NCBI RefSeq assembly: GCF_032062135.1
Contig: NC_092859.1
Coordinates: forward strand, 68,748,637 to 68,812,636
Length of the DNA stretch: 64,000 nucleotides
Origin: Pyxicephalus adspersus
Lineage: Eukaryota > Chordata > Amphibia > Anura > Pyxicephalidae
Reading direction: 5' to 3'
Numbering within the stretch: the stretch's first letter is position 1; every line of letters starts with the position of its first letter. The position numbers and the translations under genes were made by a program. The notes beneath the pieces are model-generated. The model did no database searches. It worked only from the letters and a program-made list of their open reading frames with translations, and was not told the DNA's origin. Positions 1-12,350 of the stretch are shown in pieces.

Positions 1-280
1 CACGGCACACTAATGTGCCGTGAGAGATCTTCAGGTGTAGCGTGGGAAATTATCCAATTACCATTGTCGAGTGTCTGTGCTGTAGCACAGACTAGCAGAG
101 TAATGTCATACTCTTCCATGTCAGTGGGTGGCAGTAGGTAGCCTAATTGCCTTGTTTATTCTTAGAGACAAGAGAATTAGCTAGAGATGTCATTTTGTAA
201 CATTTTTGATTTGTGGTGTGCTGCAGGATTTTTTCAATGTAAAAAATGTGCCGTGGCTCAAATAGGGTTGAAAAACACTG
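1..280. mobile_element. hAT-type MITE, left end outside the window
   Basis: The segment ends in AAAAACACTG at 280, the reverse complement of the CAGTGTTT start common to hAT-family terminal repeats. GTGCCGTG-type words recur at both ends (1-22 and 246-255), and bases 1-22 form a small palindrome with 8-bp arms. There is no coding capacity. The left terminus and one target duplication lie outside the window, so the family assignment rests on one end only. Confidence 0.6.
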
Positions 281-2016
281 TATTAGATTAATCAGGAAGT
301 AGCGTAAAAGGGAAATCACTGAATATAAATAAGATTATTTTCTCTGAATCCCAGCATTAGTAGAAAATTGTATTTAAACTTTATCATTTTAAGAGCAAAG
401 ACAATTAAGGTCAAAGTAAACATGTCACTTCAGTCCATATACAATCAACTACAATCAACTAAAGATTTGTGCTTGGTAATATTAATTGCTCAGGTAATAA
501 AAAGCTCATCAGCTTTCAGGGTTTCTGCCTTTCTATGTAGTTGCAGCAAGAAAAGTCATTAACTGCAGACACAATATATTTATTCTAGTCATTTGATATT
601 ATATTGTGCTTGATCAACTGGATCTGTGGAAATTACTCACTGTTCATTTACATAAATAAATATACCTGGCTAGTAAATAATAATGTCATTCTCTATATAC
701 TAAGAATTTATTTATTTAAAGTTATTTTCTTTAACACAGCGTTTAATCTAGTTATTTCATTCTGCCCATCTATCCTGTCTGTTTTAAAATATAATGTTTT
801 TGTGCTAGCTGCAGACATATCACCACATTTTATGCATTTTAACTTACTCACACTCGACTGCACAAAATGCTGTAAACATGACCATTTTTACTACTAATGT
901 CTTCAAAGCTATAATTCACTTTATGGCCCATTAAACTGAACGAGCTGTGCTGTGTTTTATAATGTTTTAAGATCGTCTGAGCTTTAGCAAGCCTTGTAAA
1001 GTATTTTATATCCATAGAAAAATCCTAACTAAAATACTGTATATGGAACAACAAGGCAACATGTGAAAAAAAAATTAAAATAAAAAAGCCTTTTTCCCAC
1101 CCCAGACAGCACTGCATGCATCATGCTAAAGGTCCTGTGAGTAACTCAACCAATAATTTACCCACTACTGGTATCCAGTTCTCCATGGCAGCTTTACCCA
1201 AAATAGCTTGCACCCCTGCTCTAAACACTGAGCAACAAACCACATTTACAGGCCCATGAAAACTAATACTGTTGGGAGGTATCCCTGTTTGTAGCATTCT
1301 GGAATGAATAGGAACAGGCTGTCTTAATTTTACTTAGACAAAACTCATTTTTGCTTTAGACCAGCACTAAGCAAAATCTATCTTTTTAAAAAAGAAAAAT
1401 ATAAATACTAAAATTGCTGACCTGCTTTTAAAAACGCTATTTTCCTGTATGATGTTTCAGTATTTTGGGATATTTACCTGGAAAGGGGTTTTAGATCAGG
1501 GAAATCACAAAAAAAGTTAAAGCTGCACAGAAACATCATGAGAGGGGTACATTTTTATTTATATACCATGGGTCTTACAATGTTTGCCTAAAGGTAGAAT
1601 GCATTTTCACACATTGAATTTAAAACCTAGTTGAATTCTTTTTTTTTTTATACTTTTTATGCAGTCAGGCATTTCTACTTAGGGGTACCTGTATGTTTGG
1701 AACTCTCCTGCATCATACTGATTCATAGCGAATCTCAGAAAGATCAGAACTGGGAAAGTTTTTATTGCATCAAGGGAGAGTTATACCTTTTTCTCGGGAA
1801 ATGAGCTACCTGCTTATTGGATCCTTGGGAACAGGAGCAGTAGCCATAAAAAGGAATTGAAATTCATATGTATTCATATATATTGGGGTAGTTAGAGAAC
1901 TGATTACATGTTATGTAGCAAGTTTAAATATAAACAACGGTATTTATTTATGTGTATATATAAAATAATAAATATATATGCATTAACTTTAAATCAGACA
2001 TTCCAGCATTGATTTG
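281..2016. other. AT-rich sequence with no recognisable gene
   Basis: Short open frames here lack codon bias, domains or splice context. I see no repeat family that I can name. The sequence runs into an assembly gap at 2017. Confidence 0.6.
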
Positions 2017-2275
2017 NNNNNNNNNNNNNNNNNNNNNNNNNNNNNNNNNNNNNNNNNNNNNNNNNNNNNNNNNNNNNNNNNNNNNNNNNNNNNNNNNNNN
2101 NNNNNNNNNNNNNNNNNNNNNNNNNNNNNNNNNNNNNNNNNNNNNNNNNNNNNNNNNNNNNNNNNNNNNNNNNNNNNNNNNNNNNNNNNNNNNNNNNNNN
2201 NNNNNNNNNNNNNNNNNNNNNNNNNNNNNNNNNNNNNNNNNNNNNNNNNNNNNNNNNNNNNNNNNNNNNNNNNNN
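2017..2275. other. Assembly gap (N run, 259 bases)
   Basis: All bases are N. Open frames crossing it are artefacts. A TA microsatellite borders its right side, which may be why assembly failed here. Confidence 0.98.
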
Positions 2276-2276
2276 T

Positions 2277-2278
<2 letters not shown>

Positions 2279-2312
<34 letters not shown>
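2279..2312. repeat. (TA)n microsatellite
   Basis: About 17 uninterrupted AT dinucleotides directly right of the N run. Confidence 0.95.
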
Positions 2313-2315
<3 letters not shown>

Positions 2316-3600
2316 TTCAAACACAACTTCAATATTTTGTAGGTGACTTCCTGCATCATGTTTCAGTTCTTTACTAAGGATAATATAGTCTTTTTTTGAA
2401 CAGACACATTAAATCAATGGGGAACACAAAAGATGCCAAAGCATCTTACAAAAATAAGAACAAGACTCATTGTAGTGTCAATTATGGTCTGCTTTCAGAG
2501 CTCACATTTGTTTGTCCTAGTAGTGCGGATTTCAGAAACTTCTAAGTGTGTCAAGGTTTCGCTCTGTTAAACAAAGTAATCTATATTTTTGTATAGTAAC
2601 CCTTACTGCATTTAGGTTTGTTCGTTTCTCCTGTTGACAAGTAATTTGGCTGATTTGCTAGCTGGAGAGATGAGTTACAAGCAGAGGCCTCTCAACAGAG
2701 CGTAGAAAACTACAATGAAAGACACACTGCAGGAAATTGTACTTTGTAGATAAATTAAACTGCAAGTGATATAGCGAAAGCAAAAAGATCAGACACAGAA
2801 ATCTATAAATCACAAAGTCAAATCCATTATATAAAGTAGGAGAAATAAAATTTAGGGATGAAATTGTTGCTTGGACTAATCAGTGAACTCTGCACCACAT
2901 TGTGCCTATTGACATGTTCTTTTCAGTATTTTTAATGGATATGTGACATGAAGCACCTGAATGCTGAACACAGTAATAAAAAGATGAAAAATAAATTGGC
3001 ATTGGTGATTTGATATATGTACACTTTGAATGAAAAAATAATGGCTATATTTTGCAGATTATCATTATGGCCCATAGCTGTGCGTCATTTTATATGCCTA
3101 AATGCTGCACCATGACTTCACACTTTATATTAAATAATTTGTAAATCCCCTTTTTATTTAGTGCTTTATAGGCTTCCACCTATAGTTTTGAAACAGTTGA
3201 AATTATAAACATTGCTTTTGTTTTTTTATTTCACGAATGTGTCTTCTGATAGATTGGCTATTATTATGGGTAAACTTTAAGAAGCTAAACACAAATGTTC
3301 ACCATTTGTAGAAAAAGGCAAATTTAGGCAACTCCACCATAACTTTTACTGGCAGAGACTTTGGACTACCCTGACCAATCTCCCATGGTAGATCTTTGGC
3401 AACCCCTGTAATGATGTTACAGCAGATAGGAAGAGAGTACACATGGTATATGGCCAAGATGAAAATGATAAAAAGTACTAAGGGACACTACACAGATGGG
3501 ACAGAGTGAAAGTCCAACTCTGCCATTAGGAACTAGTACAAATGCAAACAAAAGTTTGGAAAGGTACTTGGGGGATGCCCTAAATCAGTATAGTGTTGTT
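2313..3600. other. AT-rich sequence with no recognisable gene
   Basis: No open frame with recognisable protein similarity and no clear repeat boundary. Confidence 0.5.
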
Positions 3601-3609
3601 TCATTTATC

Positions 3610-3780
3610 ATAAACAATTTCCCATTTTCTGGTAGAATCCCTCTAAAGCCTCCCACCCATTGCTAAAGGGCATGTGGGTGCCCTAGGAAAGGGACTTAGG
3701 GTGGGACTCAGAGTCCAACCTAGTGTACTCCCGCCCACCCCAGAAATGGCCTAGTGGCCATAAAAGTTTGCTGACCCCTG
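3610..3780. mobile_element. hAT-type MITE right end
   Basis: The segment ends in AAAGTTTGCTGACCCCTG at 3780. Its reverse complement begins CAGGGGTCAGCAAAC, a typical hAT (Charlie/Tip100-like) terminus. I could not find the matching left terminus, so the start is approximate and the copy may be truncated. Confidence 0.55.
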
Positions 3781-3789
3781 AACTAGACA

Positions 3790-4050
3790 ATGAGGGGTTA
3801 ACTCAGGAGCTGGACAGAGGAAACACATTAAGCATTAAGCATCAGGTGCACAGGAACTAGCTCAACAGAACTAGGGGCTCGGCACAATAGAGACAAATTG
3901 CACGAACACCGAGTGCAGTGTGTGAGCTAGCTAAATAGACAGGGCTGGTCAAGAGGCTATTTTCTGATTGGCCAGCGGATTGGATGGAATTGATAAAGTC
4001 TGGAAACAAAGGCAGGCCCAGCGTCAGAACTGACACTCCCCACTTGAAGC
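3790..4050 (-). repeat. Interspersed repeat, second copy of the element at 28,124-28,828
   Basis: Read on the minus strand, this matches 28,140-28,380. Shared words include AGGAACTAGCTC, the CGAACAC..GAGTGCAGTGTGTGAGCTAGCTA region, and the CTATTTTCTGATTGG/CCAATCAGGAAATAG block. Only one end of the longer copy is present here. The class is not clear to me. Confidence 0.65.
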
Positions 4051-6150
4051 CTGTAAATCTTTTAAATTTTCTTAGTAAATCAATGGGCAAATGTTGTGGG
4101 ACTTGGTGAACAATTGTACTTCTATTTTATTAAAAAGTGCAGGCAACACTTTTTCGTTGAAGAACAGTAATTGCCAAATTTGTTTGCTTGCATGAATTTG
4201 GACAAATTTTGTTTGAGACTATTTCTGTTTGGTGAATATAGATTGGCAGTGAAAAAGCTGTGCATTGTAAAACAGATTCACAAACTTTGCAGTATATCAT
4301 AAAAAGTAACTTGGAATATATTATCTCATCCATGATCTGTACAAACAAGATAATATTAGGAAAGATTAAAGTATTTTATCCTTTTAGTCTTATTTTTGTG
4401 CTGCGGAATAATAAAGCCATGAGATTAGCATTAAAATCAGAACAATTTTATAAAGAGACAGCAATAATGGTGGCCCCATTGTTTCTCTCATGACTGGAGT
4501 TATATGAAGTGAATCTGTGCCCAAACTATAAAATGTACCTATTCTGAAGGAAAGCAAAGCAGCAAAAGCAATTGAAAACAAGTTATCATTAAGCCTTTGT
4601 AACTATAGATACAAATGTATGTTTTTATGTTTAAATTCCACAACACAGACACTGATGCATGGGAATGGGAAGGAAGATACTGGGTGGGCCTTCCCATTCG
4701 ACCCCAGGTAAACACAATGGTCTGTCTGCAGCAAATTACAGGTCTGCTATAAGAGCACAGGTGTGCTGCCATGGAGGAGGAAGTGCAGTTGTGCATGTAG
4801 GCTGCAATCAAGTCTCGGTGGAGTTTGCTATTTGCAAAGGGAGGCTGTTGTGGCTGTTCATCTATATTAAATGGATTTGTGGACTTTGAAGACTTGACAG
4901 CCTGCAAGACCTCTAATGTAAAAACCCAGCATGTGTTTTGGAAACCTACTAAAACCAACTTCCAGCAACTAAAACTGTCACTGTTGTCATTGTTAGGGTT
5001 TTTTTAAATAAATCCACAGTACAAGCCACTATAGAGATGAGGGATTGCTTGTATTAAAATAAACAAAAATGCAAGGCCTGTTTATGCTGGCCAGCCTTCT
5101 TTCACCTTCCTTCTCAAAACACTTACTATATAGATGGAAAATCAAACTGTAAAGCCTGAAGTTAAAATTTTATTAATTGTTAAATTATTACCTCTGATCT
5201 TTATATTGCTGGATGTAGCATCACAGACCTTCTGGGTGGAGTCCTACGGAATGAAGCATCTTTGATTTTGCCTGCACCATTCTCATCTAGATGCCACTGT
5301 TAGAAGACAGGGTAAGGTAAGTGTGATTCTAACTTTACCTTTTACAAGCACTTTTAAAACCTCCACATATTAGGTGATAAGAAGGGTAAAAAGGCCTAGC
5401 TAACAAAAGTGGGCCTCCTATATGATGGCAGTGTCTGATTTAAAGGTCCTACTGCTTAGCCTATGTAAATGATAATATAGGGTCTATAGTCCTGGTACAT
5501 GTGAAGTTTACAAGAAGCCAGCACCTTTTGACCTGGGGTAAAATGTTTGTAACTTATATAAATTAACTCCAGTGGGTAAATAAATTTGATTCTTTATGGC
5601 CAGTTCCTAATCTAAAAAAAAGGCCTGACCACATACAAAAATATAGGTGCATAGCTGTATTACAATAACATAATATTATTACTGTAATGGTCTGATTTTG
5701 AATCATGTGATAAATATATAAACTCTAACATAGTGATCACGTGTAGGCTGAAGGTTTCATTGGGAAAAAGAAAAGCCTTCAGCCCAAAGATAACTCCAAC
5801 CATTAGGAGCCTGCATATGCACATTAGTCATAGTATTCACCTCTATGTTATGAAAGTTAATCTACAAAAAGGAGAAAAAAATCCTGATACCATATGAATT
5901 TATGATCTTAAATTTTGATCTATTTGTGTAATGCCATAATGATGAATGAAGTTTTACATCTTTTTACTGGGCAAAATGGTTTGCATAATCATCGTCATTC
6001 TTGGAAAAAAAAACTTGTATGACAAATTGAACAGAAGGTAATTGGAGCCAGGCAGTCCTTACATGTGTCAGGGTTTCTAATTATTGTATGTGCGTGCTTG
6101 ACCTGCTGCCATATAAAAAAAAAAAAAATAACAATTTTACCTTCTATCCA
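4051..6150. other. AT-rich sequence with no recognisable gene
   Basis: Overlapping open frames near 4,390-5,007 occur on both strands without domains and are probably chance. A small hairpin at 5,746-5,784 (9-bp arms GGCTGAAGG/CCTTCAGCC, 21-base loop) is the only structure I noticed. Confidence 0.5.
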
Positions 6151-6152
6151 CA

Positions 6153-6490
6153 ACTAGGGATAAGCGAGTGAGTTTTTAAAACTCGATCTTGTGGCGAATT
6201 CAACTGTTCTCGCTTACCGAAATTGTAAGCGAGAACAGCCAATGTAAATTTGCCGATCGAGATCGAATTTTATTAAAAAAAATGTTTAAAAAAAAATTGC
6301 CAGCTGTGCTGATCAATGAATGCAGCAACAACTGCATTCATTGATCAGCTCAATGTGCGATCCCTGGCATTAGAGGTTAAATGGGGACAAGTCCCCCTAT
6401 TCAAAACCTCTAGTGCTCTCTGATTGGCTGAGGAATGGAAAATCTTGATGACGCTTGTGCGTTTTCCTTTCCTCAGCCAAAAGATTCTGA
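6153..6490. repeat. Composite palindromic MITE-like repeat
   Basis: It contains a 14-bp perfect hairpin at 6204-6217/6225-6238 (CTGTTCTCGCTTAC). A second palindrome around 6308-6351 is built on TGATCAATGAATGCAG. The GATTGGCTGAGGAATGG...CCTTTCCTCAGCCA block at 6421-6480 is also found at 53,511-53,578. The right end appears truncated after CAGCCA. Confidence 0.65.
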
Positions 6491-6664
6491 GACAGGTGAC
6501 AAAAGAACCATGGACCGACTGTTAGGGTAACCTATCTCAAGAGAAATATGAGGCCGACATTTTCTATCTCCCTAGTACTTTTCATGCCCATTGCCTGGCT
6601 TCTTTAAATGTTGAGTTAAATTTGAGACACTGACCCACTGATCAGTGTCTGTAGAAATCAAGGG

Positions 6665-7155
6665 GACATCAAACATTATATAGTTACATAGGTTGAAAAA
6701 AGACACAAATCTATGAAGTTTAACCAGTAGGGAAATACATATACACAATAGAAAACCTAAATACCCTAGATAGAATCATTTATGCACAGTTACCAGAGGA
6801 AGGCAACCTTATCAAACGTGGCTGAATTTACTCCAACAGGGTAAAAAAATTCTTCCTGATTCGTTAGAGAAATTGGAATTTCCCTGGATAAACAGTCTCT
6901 ATTGTTGTTCTTTTTAAACTGTAATATACATATATATTCTGTGCATCTAGCTTTTTCTTAAATCAATCTAAAGAGCTTGCCTAAAATTCCCCTGGGGGTG
7001 TCTCATATTTTTCATGGTGAAGAATCCATTCAGTATGCAGTGATTAAACATCTTCATATGCAAAGAATGCCCCTTATCCTTTGTAATAACCTTTAATTGA
7101 ATAAGTATACAGCGAGTTCTCTATATATATTTTAAATATTTATATAGGGTGATCA
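6665..7155 (-). mobile_element. CR1-type LINE 3' fragment, old copy (first part)
   Basis: The stretch starting AGTTACATAGGTTGAAAAAAGAC, through CTTCCTGATTCG and down to GGGTGATCATAT, follows the same order as the better preserved copy at 10,311-11,075. There the minus strand encodes the CR1 reverse transcriptase C-terminus. This copy has lost its open frame. Confidence 0.7.
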
Positions 7156-7528
7156 TATGGGTAGTATATATGAGTAGTCCTTGGTTCCCCTTGAGGTTAA
7201 TAATAGCTTGGTGTATGCCAATCCCTGGAAAATATGTAGCCACACTCTCAAGCATTTATGTTTTGAGCTGCTATTGTCATATCTGTTGTTATTTTTATCA
7301 TATTCCTCACTGTCTTAATTTACCCAATTTCACATTGAAATCTGCATTTTTGTGTTTTTGGATACCTATGTCCTTGATTAAATATTTATCCTATAATATG
7401 TATGATGTATTGATTTAGCAACCGTTACCCTTGTCTCATCCTCTCTCCCATTTACACTGATCATTGAAGTAAATATTATATTGTTTGCCAAAAAACATTT
7501 TCCTTCTGGTTAACACCTATCTATGACA
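7156..7528. repeat. Sequence inserted into the CR1 fragment
   Basis: The CR1 text breaks off after GGGTGATCATAT at about 7155 and resumes at ACATTTCTTCTCAAGG at about 7530. In the 10.8 kb copy these two pieces are adjacent. The intervening ~370 bp is therefore an insertion. I do not recognise it, and the 89-residue open frame in it has no visible domain. Confidence 0.55.
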
Positions 7529-8160
7529 AGGTTTGAAACATTTCTTCTCAAGGCAGAATAGATTCAGTTCAGCTAATCTCTCCTCGTAGCTGAGCTCCTC
7601 CATTCCTTTTATTAATTTAGTTGCCCTTCTCTACATTCTCTTCATTTCTACTATATCATTTTTGTAAACTGGAGCCCAAAACTGGACTGCATATTCCAGA
7701 TGTGGTCTGATCAATGCTTTGTACAGGGGCAGGATTATGTCTCCATCTCTGCAGTCCATAGTTCTTTTATTATTTTTATACATACCATTTTGCTGTGTCT
7801 ATGATCAACTAGAAAACCCATTTGACTCCACCAAAATGAACCCCCTAGACAGTATGAATTATGCATTCTCTTGCATGAAAAATTTTACATTTATCAATAT
7901 TAAAACTAATTTGCCATGTGGCTGCCTAATCGAACAATACATCTAATTCTGCTTGTAGATTATAGACATTCTATGTGGACTTAATTCCATAGTTTGGTGT
8001 CATCTGCAAAAACAGAATAGGTACTTTTAATCCCAAATTCTATATCATTTAAATAATGTTTAAAAGTTCCACATTTGTATCCAGATTTTTGTATTTGATC
8101 AGCAATTCTGAAAATAATGCGGATGTTGAATCATTAGCAAGATCTAATGTTTTTAAGAGA
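7529..8160 (-). mobile_element. CR1-type LINE fragment (second part) and adjoining old LINE-derived repeat
   Basis: 7530-7760 matches 10,835-11,065 in order, including AGAATAGATTCAGTT and GTACAGGGGCAGGAT. The following sequence, with phrases such as TTTGGTGTCATCTGCAAAAAC near 7,995, resembles widespread vertebrate LINE-derived repeats. It is too decayed to translate. Confidence 0.55.
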
Positions 8161-9375
8161 AGTCAGCAAATACTTAGTTTGGCTTACACACTTTTCACCT
8201 TTCACTTTTAGGTTTTTTTTTTAGACTGAGTGACATTTTATTGCAGAAATGTTTTATACAGTTTGGAATAAACTAACTTAACACATTCCTTTGGCCTACA
8301 CTAGAAACAAGAACTATTTTCCTTTGTTTAATATTAAGTAATAAAAAATCTTTGGGCTTTATTTATAAAACAGGGAATCTGACATTCCATCAAACTTTCC
8401 ATCGTGGGAATCAATTACTGTCATTGAAACACATGGACTTGCAAGATTACCACAAGGGAATGTTTGTGGGAATGTCCATTTTCCTTTTCTTTTATATAAG
8501 TAGAGGCCTTTGTTCTACAATTTACTGTTTTATTTTCTCTGTTCATTGTAAATCTTTAAAAGATCTCACAAAAGATAAATTGTCTTTGCTACAGACATAT
8601 TATCATACTGTGTTCAAGGCTTGCATTAGTTGACAGTGAAAGAATGCTTCAGGATATGACAAGGTTTCCAGTTAACCCACAACATGTTATTGCACATTGT
8701 TCTTTTAGTGATACCTAAGCCTCTATAGTCTATTATCTTTTATCTTCGTGAACTGCAAGGTGCCACAGAAACCTTGCTGCTTTGTAAATATAATGTACAT
8801 CAAAACGTGTACATCAAAATATATATTTAAAGGATGAACTCCATTTTGGTAAAAACAATAGTTTATGGCTGACAATTCTAACCTTGGCAAATCCCTGTTT
8901 TGTCTTCACACATTTTTTATTCTCTTTTAGAGTAAAAAAAAAGCGTATATGTGCCAACAATAAAATAATAGAGGTCCTAAACTCCTAATGAAAGTCAAAT
9001 TAAATCAAAATATTGGAGTGCCAACAGTCTGCAATTTTTTTTTAAAAAACGATTTTGTATTGTTGATCGGTGCCAGCTTGTTATGCCCTCTTAAAAATGC
9101 TTTACATTGGTAATAACTAGACATTGACAGTTTATTTTCCTAATAACACTCCTTTAACCTGGTATTCAATATATGCCCCTATAGCACCCTTTACATGGCA
9201 TGGCTTTGATGACTCACTGGAGCACATCATGATGCAGATTGTGAATCACTATGTAGAATTCCCATATCTATGCAGGTGGTTAACTATTGAGTAGCAGAAA
9301 ATGAGTTCTAAATATCAACACATGCATTTTCTAGATGGAGAAAAATGAAGGAAAACTAGCTACTTTCTTAGGAAT
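8161..9375. other. AT-rich sequence with no recognisable gene
   Basis: The 93-residue open frame at 8352-8633 shows no domain or splice context and is not called a gene. Confidence 0.5.
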
Positions 9376-9379
9376 AGTG

Positions 9380-10120
9380 TTTAAGGCCCTGGTCCAGCAA
9401 GACTACTCACCAGACACCAGTCCCCCAATCCAAGAGCTGCACTCTTCGCCTAACTAAAGCAAGCACCCACTCAGCCTCTGAGGTTTTTGCTCTGTCCCAG
9501 CACAGTTGCCTCCAGGATGTTTATGTGCAAGGGATGGTGTCTGGCTCACAGATGGCCAGGAGCCCACAGAAGGTGCAGTACCAAGATTCCAGCAGAGACA
9601 AGTCCAAAATACAGATCCAGGTCATTCACAGGTAATCAGTCTACCAGACGAGATATAAAAGAGCAAAACAAAAGCAGAGTCGGGGTCACAAGTAAAGGGC
9701 CAGTTCAGGCAGCATACACTCGCAGGACCAAAAATAAGCAAGGTCAGCAACAGTAAATCAGACAAACTCACACACTAGCATCTAGACATCCTGGCTCAAC
9801 TCTACAATAGGCACTGGGGACTGTAAACAGAAAGGCCATAAAGTCCTAGCAGCCAATGGCAGCGCCAGATTGAGCCAGGAACTAATCTCCTACTAAAATT
9901 CCCTACAGCTGTGCATGGCCTCAAAGTGTGTGCTGGGGATGTAGAGAAAGTACATCTCAGGCTGCATGGCTTAAGAAAAGCAAAAGATGCTACTATTTGT
10001 TTGTTCTCCTTTGCTGCTGAATCTGACATCGCTGGACAGAATAAACCCTGTGGGATACTGAGGTGGTGCACAGCATGGTATGGCCGGCCCGATAGGCATC
10101 TCCTAACATAGTGTATGGGC
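9380..10120. repeat. Interspersed repeat A, apparently full copy
   Basis: It starts AAGGCCCTGGTCCAGC and runs to about CATCTCCTAACAT. The same sequence recurs as two separated halves at 11,235-11,635 (left) and about 14,605-14,945 (right), in the same order. It could be a solo LTR or a non-autonomous element. I found neither a clean terminal repeat nor a target duplication. Open frames inside are not conserved between copies. Confidence 0.7.
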
Positions 10121-10310
10121 AATGTTAACTGCTTGGTGTCCTAACACTCTGTCCTCAGGAAAGGTGTTCAATCCTGATGGCTGCGCCATTAGGCTTCTAT
10201 TTATGTTTTAAAGCTGCAATTGTGCATCAGTACGTTCTCATTTTTATTTTAACTATAATATTTGGAAATTTGCCTTACCACACTTCTCACTACTCTACAC
10301 CACACATTGC

Positions 10311-11075
10311 ATTACATAGTTACATACCGTAGTAGGTTAGGTTGAAAAAAGACATAGGTCCATCAAGTTCAACCACTAGGGAAATAAACATATCCCAGAT
10401 ATAAAACCCTATAAGACATAGTTGGTCCAGAAGAATGCAAAAAAAATCCCTGGTACAATTTGCTTCAACAGGGTAAAAAAGTACTTCCTGATTCCATGAG
10501 CCAATCAGATGTTCCCTGGATCAACAGTCACTGTTATTTTTACTTTAAAGCCTAAATACCCAGTTATATTCTGTGCTTCTAGAAAAACATCCAGCTTTTT
10601 CCTAAAGCAATCTATAGTAGTTGCTGAAACTACATCCTGAGGGAGCCGATTCCACATTTTCACAGACCTTACAGTGAAGAATCCCTTCCTTATCCGGAGC
10701 TTAAACGTCTTTTCCTCCAGACGCAAAGAGTGCCCTCTTGTTCTTTGTAATGATCTCAAAGTGAATAATGGGGAAGAGAGTTCTTTATATGGACCATTTA
10801 TATATTTATACTGGGTGATCATATCCCCCCTTAAACGTCTCTTCTCAAGGGAGAATAGATTCAGTTTAGCTAATCTCCCCTCATAGCTGCGCTCCTCCAT
10901 TCCTTTTATTAATTTAATTGCCCTGCTCTTCACTCTCTCCAATTCCACAATGTACTTTTTGTGAACTGAAACTGATGCCCAAAACAAGACTGCTTATTAC
11001 AGATGTGGTCTAACCAATGTGTTGTACAGGGGCAGGATAACGTTTCCATCTCTGCAGTCTATTCCTCTTCCTCCT
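10311..11075 (-). mobile_element. CR1-type LINE, 5'-truncated 3' end
   Basis: The minus strand carries the last ~160 codons of a CR1-like reverse transcriptase ORF followed by a 3' UTR. The plus-strand tail AGTTACATA..GTTAGGTTGAAAAAAGACATAGG is the very common frog LINE 3' end. The 5' end is truncated, as is usual for LINE copies. Homologous text at 6,665-7,760 is older. Confidence 0.8.
10505..10987 (-). pseudogene. CR1-like reverse transcriptase C-terminal fragment
   Basis: This 160-codon open frame is the C-terminal tail that follows the polymerase domain in CR1-type LINE ORF2 proteins. Recognisable blocks are a LERV-type segment, SYEGRLAKLNLFSLEKRRLRGD (residues about 34-55), a TRGHSLRL block, and IRKGFFTVRSVKMWNRLPQ followed by CFRKKLD. 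These match the family pattern of LEKRRLRGDL and FF..R....WNRLP. The catalytic fingers and palm are absent because the copy is 5'-truncated. The first Met is not a biological start. The frame is still open, so the insertion is relatively young, but the fragment can have no polymerase activity. Confidence 0.85.
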
Positions 11076-11079
11076 TCAA

Positions 11080-11234
11080 AGGATCCTAAATGATCATAGA
11101 TGATGTGGGTGGATTTAGATAAATTCTCTAAAGGTGCTATTATAAAAGGTTACAGGTTCCTTTTGTTTTTTTTCATATGTAAGTTTGTAAACAAAACCCA
11201 AGCCTACCTTTTACATAACATACCTATTTGAGTC
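11080..11234. other. Short unique interval
   Basis: No feature recognised between the CR1 copy and the next repeat. Confidence 0.5.
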
Positions 11235-11640
11235 TATAATGTTTTCTGTAAGGCCCTGGTCTGCCCTAGTATTCACCAGACACCAGTCTCCCAATCTAAC
11301 ACTGCACTCTTCACCTATAGCAAGCCCCCGTTCAGCCTCGGGGGACCAGTTGTGTCTCCCAGCACTCGGTTGCCACAGGACTTAGTGTGCAAGGGATGGT
11401 GTCTGGGGACGAGCTGGCAAAGGACCAGGAGCCCACAAATAAAGCAGTACCAAGATTCCAACAGACAAGTCTAGAATAAAGAGCAAAGGTCATACCAGAT
11501 AATCCATCCACCAGAAGAAGTACACAGGGGCAAACACAAGCAGAGTCAGGGTCAAAGGTTGGTCCAGGCAACATAAACTCGGGGGGTCAGAAACAGGCAA
11601 AGTCAGCAACAGTAAATCAGATGAACCTCACTCATAGATA
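11235..11640. repeat. Interspersed repeat A, left half of a split copy
   Basis: It matches 9,380-9,770 through CAGTAAATCAGA. The match then stops, and the remaining half reappears near 14,605, after an inserted LINE. Confidence 0.75.
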
Positions 11641-12053
11641 TATGTAGGTATATATGAGTAAAAAAACAGCACAAATAAACAAATTATTATATATTTAAAT
11701 AGCAAAAAATATGTACGCAACAAGGTATTTTCAGAAGGCTTAAAAAAGAAAAAAAAATGCAAATTTTCTTGCAGATTAAAAGAACCAACAAGAACACTAG
11801 CGCCAAAGAAAGTATTTACATGTAAATTTAATAATATTTAACCAACACTTTCTTTGCAAAGGCAAAAAAGGCATAAGACAACAAGGTATTTCACGGTTTA
11901 TGACATATTACAGTGGTTTACCTTTATTATTACAATAGCAAAGTGTTCCACATGAGGATGCACCAAGTACTTAAAGCTTTTCACTTTACCTATTTGTTTA
12001 CAATCTAATAAATAGAATTCATACATTTTGCTAAGAGGGTATTTAAAACACTC

Positions 12054-12350
12054 TCACTCTGAAATTATATGCCTTTTAAACAAAAAGATGTTTCTCATTT
12101 TCCAAAGAGCAAGCTTGACACAATTTGTTGTAACCCATAGGACCCTGCCTTTCTTTTTAGGTATCAATTGTGTAGAGCCATAAAGCACCACCTCATGATC
12201 CAATCTGTTGAGGCCTGTAGCGATATTTACAAAGCCCCTCCTGTCCTGGAAGGCTCTGAGCAGTAGACATTCGTGTATTGTTTGCCAGGCTAGATCTTTC
12301 AGCTGATTTAATAAAGAGGTTTCATTTGCATGCTTCCAAATTTTTTTCAT
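12054..12350 (-). pseudogene. LINE ORF2 C-terminal fragment (L1/Tx1-type)
   Basis: This 98-residue open frame is the distal part of the inserted LINE's ORF2, after the polymerase domain. It contains a basic and tryptophan-bearing stretch followed by CLLLRAFQDRRGFVN, reminiscent of the Tx1 region that follows the thumb. Neighbouring frame 12,436-12,627 on the same strand continues upstream in the element. Frames do not join without shifts, so this is a relic. Confidence 0.5.

Noticed and set aside
1948..2359. Open frames made of X residues across the N run, and a similar one at 36,235-36,525
   Set aside because: They exist only because N codons are not stops; the YIYIYI ends are the TA microsatellite.
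4390..5007. 139-residue minus-strand frame overlapping plus-strand frames
   Set aside because: No domain, no splice or promoter context, and mutual overlap in several frames; consistent with chance.
9487..10122. Frames of 89 and 106 residues in repeat A
   Set aside because: They lie in an interspersed repeat and are not conserved in the second copy at 11.2/14.6 kb.
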